Translations under genes and position numbers: made by a program
From: Dermatophagoides farinae
Taxonomy: Eukaryota > Arthropoda > Arachnida > Sarcoptiformes > Pyroglyphidae
Length of the DNA stretch: 64,000 bases
Direction: 5' to 3'
Assembly: GCF_024713945.1 (NCBI RefSeq)
Contig: NC_134680.1
Coordinates: 4,116,001 to 4,180,000, forward strand
The notes under the pieces: model-generated
What the model saw: the letters and a program-made list of their open reading frames with translations, nothing else
What the model was told of the DNA's origin: nothing
The model's database searches: none
Shown: positions 59,589 through 64,000 of the stretch, piece by piece
Layout of the letters: each line of letters opens with the position of its first letter
Numbering within the stretch: position 1 is the stretch's first letter

Positions 59589-60758
59589 TTTTTTTTTTAA
59601 AGAAAAAAAAATTCTATATCAACTTTTTATTCAAACCTCTAATACTCTTTGTTTGTTTTTATATTTTCAGAAAAAAAAGAAAAATTAATTTAAATTTTAA
59701 TCAATGAACATTTGTGAATGATACAACAAGTTTGTAACCTTGAAAATAAAAATTCAATAAAAAAAATTGAACCGCGCCCTAATTTTCAATACATCAACAT
59801 TACCCTCTTTTTTGTGAATGTGTGTGTGAGAGAGAGAGAGAGAGAGAAAGAGAAAAACAAGAAATTCAGTCACAACTGTCAATCAATTAGTCAATCAATC
59901 AATTTGTACAATTTTTCTCTTTATTTATCTGATTTTTTATGTAATCACAAATTGATTGTCTCAAACACACACACACATTGATGCAAATTTTTTCGCTTTG
60001 AATGAATTCAAATAATATAATCGGCACAACAAGATTCCGGCCTTTTTCATCATCATTTTTTTTTATATATATTTTCATGAGAAAAAAATTAGGCCAAAAA
60101 AAATTTCAAAATATTTTATCATCATAGTTCAATGTCTTGATGATGATAATGATGAATAGTCTGGCAATTTTCCCCCTTGTCGGTTTCCGGCGTAATTTTT
60201 CGTATTAATTTTCGTATATACAAAAATTTATTTCATGGCAGTTGACAAAATGACTAATCAAAGTTTATATTTTCTGGCAAACATTTATCAAAATAATAAA
60301 TAATAAATATATATCGATATTATCGATAGATTTATCACGGTAGGCTCCCATCACTATCTAATTTTTTTTTTCATTGAAATTTTAATTTTTGTTAATTATT
60401 AATCCCTGATATTAACATATGGATGGATCCTCTTCATCAGCCAAAAAAAAAAATGATCTCTAATCATCATATCAATATCGTATCGATTAATCAATCAATC
60501 AATCATTGTTTTCAATTAATCAATAATGTATGTCGAGATCATTTTTGAGAAAAGATTTTTGATTTGTCAATAACAATTTTAGATTAATTAATCCATTTAA
60601 AAAAAATGTCATTCAAGTGCAAATAATAATAATAGATCTTTACCTATTAGGACATGTAAAGATCAAATAAAACGAATTTAGAAATATTTTCATGAATTTT
60701 TTTTTGATTGTTTTTTTTCACAAATAATTAATAAGGAATGGAGAATATGATATCACAA
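59589..60758. other. Spacer between convergent perilipin-like and Gln-rich genes
   Basis: About 1.2 kb. AATAAA occurs near 59745-59762 for the left gene. Includes a (GA)n run near 59827-59850, (CA)n near 59965 and a 9-bp stem hairpin at 60635-60664. No gene seen. Confidence 0.55.
60635..60664. other. Perfect inverted repeat (hairpin)
   Basis: Arms GATCTTTAC (60635-60643) and GTAAAGATC (60656-60664) with a 12-nt loop. It lies ~95 bp beyond the stop codon of the minus-strand Gln-rich gene, so it may fall in that gene's 3' UTR. Confidence 0.6.
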
Positions 60759-61736
60759 TCAATCAATAGATTTTCGAATATTTTGTTGCTGTTGTTCGAA
60801 TGTTTCATTATTACTCGTTGGTGTTGTTGTTGCTGCTGTTGTTGTTGTTGTTGTACTTTTTGGTGAACTATCAATCGTCGTTTCAATCATTGTATCTTGT
60901 GTATCTTGAACATCGGTTATTAATGAGAATACTTGTACACGTTGTAATGAATTTCGTATTAATGGTGAAATATTTTCATCAATAATCATCATTGTTTTAT
61001 TGAATTTATTTGTTTTATTATTATCAGATGATTTGACTGACATTGATGATGACCGTTCTTTTGATGATGTTTTCCGTTGCTGAGGTTGTTTTTGTTGTTG
61101 TTGTTTTTTCTTTTTTTCTGAATCCGATATCGATGATAATGATGGTGCACGTATTGGTTGTCGATCAAGAACATCAGCTCTTTGTGCTGCTTCAATCACA
61201 ATATTTGGATCAAGTTTAAATGTAATTTTAGCCTGATGACAAACATTTGGTTTTTGTTTCCTGATGAATTCTTTCAATGGACCATTCGATGATATGGATG
61301 TATCCGATTTGATCATTAGTAGTGATTCAAATTTTTCATTAGAAAATTTTTCAATTTCCGCATTCAATGTGGTTGTAGTCGATTGATGATTACTCGAAGT
61401 TGGACATCGCCAACCGGGTCTTTTCGGTAAATCATCGCAATCAGATTTTGGTGACCAATCAGCAATAGCAATGCGAATTTTTTGTAGATTTTCCGTCAAA
61501 CTAATCAAACGTTTTTCATTTTGTTTCGGACTATCACTTTGTCTTTGACCAAAATTTTCACCACTTGTTTTCGGCTGTATCTGTTCTTGTTTTTGTTGCT
61601 GTTGTTGTTGTTGTTGTTCACTTTTTGTTGTCACCATTTCTTGTTGACTATCGAATTTTGTTGTTGATATACTTTTCTCATCCGATAATAATTTATTATC
61701 ATCATTACTATTAATAGTATCGTTATTCGAAATCAT
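60759..61736 (-). CDS. Gln/Ser-rich protein of unknown function
   Basis: A single minus-strand frame of 325 residues from the ATG at 61736; codons upstream of it are in frame but lack ATG. Not recognised. It has a less biased core: 'LQKIRIAIADWSPKSD', 'DLPKRPGWRCPTSS' and 'AKITFKLDPNIVIEAAQRAD', which argues for a real gene, surrounded by poly-Gln, Lys and Thr runs. No signal peptide or membrane segment; likely cytoplasmic or nuclear. It lies 136 bp downstream of the IER3IP1 stop codon on the same strand. Confidence 0.6.
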   Translation of the reverse strand: MISNNDTINSNDDNKLLSDEKSISTTKFDSQQEMVTTKSEQQQQQQQQKQEQIQPKTSGENFGQRQSDSPKQNEKRLISLTENLQKIRIAIADWSPKSDCDDLPKRPGWRCPTSSNHQSTTTTLNAEIEKFSNEKFESLLMIKSDTSISSNGPLKEFIRKQKPNVCHQAKITFKLDPNIVIEAAQRADVLDRQPIRAPSLSSISDSEKKKKQQQQKQPQQRKTSSKERSSSMSVKSSDNNKTNKFNKTMMIIDENISPLIRNSLQRVQVFSLITDVQDTQDTMIETTIDSSPKSTTTTTTAATTTPTSNNETFEQQQQNIRKSID

Positions 61737-61872
61737 TTGAAAATCGATTTTTTGGAAAATTAAAAAAAAAATTGTAACAAACTTCACGAAATTATATCAC
61801 CCAAAAAGCATATTTTAATATATGGTTTTCTATAATAAAAAAAAAGAATTCGAAAACAGTGAAATTAAATTT

Positions 61873-62250
61873 TCATCCAAATAATAATTTAAATATAATG
61901 ACAACAATATTGATTGCTATTAATGGTACACGTGCAACCGTTCTTATCGAATGTAATAGATTTAGAATTTGCATTTTTGGTGACATTATTGATGGCTGTG
62001 GCATTGCTGTTGATTGTGGTCCATATCCACCTCCATATGGTATATTTGCCTGATTCAATGATGCAGATGATATTAATGAATTTCGATCTAAACCAACTGT
62101 GTATAAATGAATTGAATTAATAGACAAAAAAAATCGACAAAATAATAAACAAAAATTACATTTGACAAGAAATCGTTCTTCATTCAATATGGCAATAGCA
62201 TTGATAACCAATAATGCTGCTTCAAGCAATGAATATAAACCAAGGGCCAT
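61873..62250 (-). CDS. IER3IP1: Yos1/IER3IP1-family ER-Golgi membrane protein
   Basis: Two minus-strand exons, 62250-62160 and 62096-61873, encode 104 residues. 'MALGLYSLLEAALLVINAIA' then 'ILNEERFLVKFG' and the C-terminal 'LLHSIRTVARVPLIAINIVV' are hallmarks; human IER3IP1 has 82 residues and the same two hydrophobic segments. Yeast Yos1 acts with Yip1/Yif1 in ER-to-Golgi transport. The extra ~20 residues are a Pro/Gly/Gln/Ser-rich loop between the two membrane segments ('PYGGGYGPQSTAMPQPS'). Confidence 0.92.
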   Translation of the reverse strand: MALGLYSLLEAALLVINAIAILNEERFLVKCNFCLLFCRFFLSINSIHLYTVGLDRNSLISSASLNQANIPYGGGYGPQSTAMPQPSIMSPKMQILNLLHSIRTVARVPLIAINIVVIIFKLLFG

Positions 62251-62557
62251 GTTTTATTTTTTGGTCAATAATTTTTTTTTTTGGGATTTGGAATTTCAAT
62301 CCAAAAACAAACCGAGAATCCACTTGATTTGATTTGACGCGTTGACAGAATTCTTGAATACACGTGATCACAATAATAATGCTGTTCATATATGAAATCA
62401 CGCTATAAAATTGTTACAGGTTGTATAAAATTCGAAAAATGAAAATTTTTTTTTCTATTTTACATCAACATTTTATCATTAACATCAATCAATTAGATTA
62501 TATTGAATAAATTTTGATTGAAACCTGATAATTATTGATTCTAAAAACAATTCCACA
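62251..62557. promoter_or_regulatory. Divergent promoter IER3IP1 / small membrane protein
   Basis: 307 bp between head-to-head start codons, with a CACGTG E-box at 62361-62366 (CACGTGATCA). Otherwise AT-rich. Confidence 0.45.
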
Positions 62558-62827
62558 ATGCTTGAAATGATACAACCAACACAACCGACAAAAATTGTTG
62601 CATTATCATTAACCAAATGGTTCAATTGGACTTGTATTTTATCGTTGATTGTAATGATATTTGTTTTAGTGAAATTATTCCTATGGATCTATGTATTACA
62701 AAATGTTCATCATAATCAAGATTTAACTAATGATGAAACAAATGTCGATAATGATGAACATGTACAAATTATTCGATCTTTATTCAATATTTCATCATCA
62801 TCATCATATACATCGAGCCATGGATGA
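62558..62827 (+). CDS. Small single-pass membrane protein of unknown function
   Basis: An ATG-started frame of 89 residues: a short polar N-terminus, one transmembrane helix ('CILSLIVMIFVLVKLFLWIY') and a polar, acidic tail with Ser repeat. Composition away from the tail is protein-like and an AT-rich promoter lies upstream. Not recognised. It could also be a 5' exon of a longer transcript. Confidence 0.45.
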   Translation: MLEMIQPTQPTKIVALSLTKWFNWTCILSLIVMIFVLVKLFLWIYVLQNVHHNQDLTNDETNVDNDEHVQIIRSLFNISSSSSYTSSHG

Positions 62828-62836
62828 TTATAATTG

Positions 62837-62903
62837 CAGTAATACCCCGCTTAACGCGGGGGTTACGTTCCAAAAATTTTGAGCGTTAAGCGGGGTTTAA
62901 CTG
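62837..62903. mobile_element. 67-bp palindromic MITE, Tc1-mariner/pogo-like ends
   Basis: The ends are inverted copies: left CAGTAATACCCCGCTTAACG and right, read on the minus strand, CAGTTAAACCCCGCTTAACG. The whole folds into one hairpin. CAGT followed by A-rich then CCCGC..TTAACG recalls pogo/Tigger-type termini. GC-rich against an AT-rich background. Right flank begins TA; the left flank does not clearly show a TA duplication. It sits 9 bp after the stop codon of the small membrane gene. Confidence 0.6.
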
Positions 62904-63066
62904 TATATGTTTTTTTTAAAAAAAAGAATTACCATAGTAGCCACAAATGAGTGATATCAATGTTTGTATATTATTTTGAAAAAAATGATAATCTATTAAT
63001 ATTAAAATCACTTTTTTTCAATTCTATAGTATGGCGTGATTTATTCCTTATTGTTTACAGAAAAAA

Positions 63067-63822
63067 ATGCATCGAATGATAATGATTTGGTTAATTTTAT
63101 TATTATTATTGATGATAATGATGATCATGTTCACTGAATCAAATGTTCTCGACAACATCATCGAACAACAACGTTTTTCAAGAAGTAGTAAGAATGATTA
63201 CAATCCGAATCATCAATGTAAATATCATCAAGATTGTAATCAATTATTAACGAAAATATTGTCTTGTTCAAATGCATCGATCGAAATGTATAGAATGATC
63301 GATAATGATTGTACGGAAGAATATCATCGACAACTTTTATTATATTTAAAACAAAATCCACGTGTTTCTTGTCATGAAAATCGTTGTCTTTGTCATGATC
63401 CGGCATATAGTTATGATTCAATCGATCGAATTTGTCGATATCGATGCAAACATGATGGTGATTGTCGTTCCATTCTTAATGAACCACAACAACAATCGAT
63501 AATTGTAGATTATTCGTCGTATGGTCTTGGCCACCAATCAAAAAAACTTCATGATTACATGGAATCATATAATCGTTTCATACCGATGATATGTTCTGAA
63601 CAAGGTCTTTGCCGTTGTCCACAATATTCGCGACAATCATTATTGGATTGGACAAAACATTCATGTCTTGAAGAGATTCAAATTGAATTTCATAATGTTA
63701 ATTTTATTGCCATAACTGCCGTTTCATTATTGTTTCTTATCATCATTATTATGGCACCAATATTCATATTCTGTTTTGGTCAACATACAAATGCTTACAG
63801 TGGCCTTCGACAAACAATTTGA
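63067..63822 (+). CDS. Cys-rich type I membrane protein, unknown
   Basis: A single frame of 251 residues. Signal peptide at residues ~4-24 (Leu/Ile/Met-rich), then an extracellular part with about 16 Cys, including 'CKYHQDCNQ', 'CHENRCLCHDPAYSYDS', 'CRYRCKHDGDC' and 'CSEQGLCRCPQYS'. These C-x4-C/C-x(3-5)-CxC patterns recall EB modules or EGF-like domains. One transmembrane helix near the end ('FIAITAVSLLFLIIIIMAPI') and a short cytoplasmic tail. Sequon NAS present. AATAAA at 63928-63933. A possible splice acceptor (TTGTTTACAG) precedes the ATG, so an upstream exon may exist. Function not recognised. Confidence 0.65.
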   Translation: MHRMIMIWLILLLLLMIMMIMFTESNVLDNIIEQQRFSRSSKNDYNPNHQCKYHQDCNQLLTKILSCSNASIEMYRMIDNDCTEEYHRQLLLYLKQNPRVSCHENRCLCHDPAYSYDSIDRICRYRCKHDGDCRSILNEPQQQSIIVDYSSYGLGHQSKKLHDYMESYNRFIPMICSEQGLCRCPQYSRQSLLDWTKHSCLEEIQIEFHNVNFIAITAVSLLFLIIIIMAPIFIFCFGQHTNAYSGLRQTI

Positions 63823-64000
63823 TTGATAATTTCCATATATATCATTGGTCATGATAAAAAGAACATTTTTTTTTTTTTTTGATTATATCAGGTCATTATT
63901 ATTATTATTATCTAAGAAAGTTTTAAGAATAAAAATGTGGATTAAAATAATAACAATTACAACAACAAAAAAAACAACAACAATAATAATAACAACAATT

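Overview
The window is AT-rich animal nuclear DNA, very probably from the house dust mite Dermatophagoides farinae. The strongest evidence is a head-to-head pair of genes at 54.4-55.9 kb. Their conceptual proteins (132 and 136 residues) match my memory of the group 5 and group 21 mite allergens Der f 5 and Der f 21. Other features fit an acariform mite: short introns (about 50-80 bp) with GT..AG borders, abundant TCA/CAA/CA microsatellites, long Ser/Asn/Gln/His tracts in regulatory proteins, and closely packed housekeeping genes beside gene-poor stretches. No database search was possible; family calls rest on recognised motifs.

Layout. 0-1.4 kb: the last five exons of a Mef2 gene entering from the left. 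4.2-7.3 kb: two tandem nanos genes with a shared, partly conserved upstream region. 8.5-12.2 kb (minus): an RCC1-type Ran exchange factor with a very long disordered N-terminus. 13.6-14.7 kb: a trihelix (Myb/SANT-like) DNA-binding protein. 14.7-33.2 kb is sparse: one LRR surface protein (18.4-19.6 kb, minus), one divergent pyrroline-5-carboxylate-reductase-like gene (24.4-25.5 kb), DNA-transposon relics and microsatellites.

33.2-51.2 kb is compact and housekeeping: SUCLA2 (minus), CSTF2 (minus) head-to-head with UBA3, ELAC2/tRNase Z, mitochondrial acyl carrier protein, USB1, DPH1, a small bHLH factor (minus, tail-to-tail with DPH1), a divergent alpha-tubulin (minus), and GRWD1 (minus) head-to-head with THUMPD1. 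Many of these serve RNA processing or translation: pre-mRNA 3' cleavage, tRNA 3' processing, U6 maturation, diphthamide on EF2, ribosome assembly and tRNA acetylation.

51.7-63.8 kb is mixed: a Gly/His-rich secreted protein (minus), the Der f 5/Der f 21 pair, TMEM222 (minus), a perilipin-like protein, a Gln-rich unknown (minus), IER3IP1/Yos1 (minus), a small membrane protein, a 67-bp palindromic MITE and a Cys-rich type I membrane protein.

Most unusual points: the tandem nanos pair with a conserved promoter palindrome and one-residue-expanded zinc knuckles; the ~765-residue N-terminal extension on RCC1; the P5CR-like protein lacking two family signatures; the altered K40 loop in the alpha-tubulin; and small transposon relics, including an inverted-repeat element at 27.7-27.9 kb.
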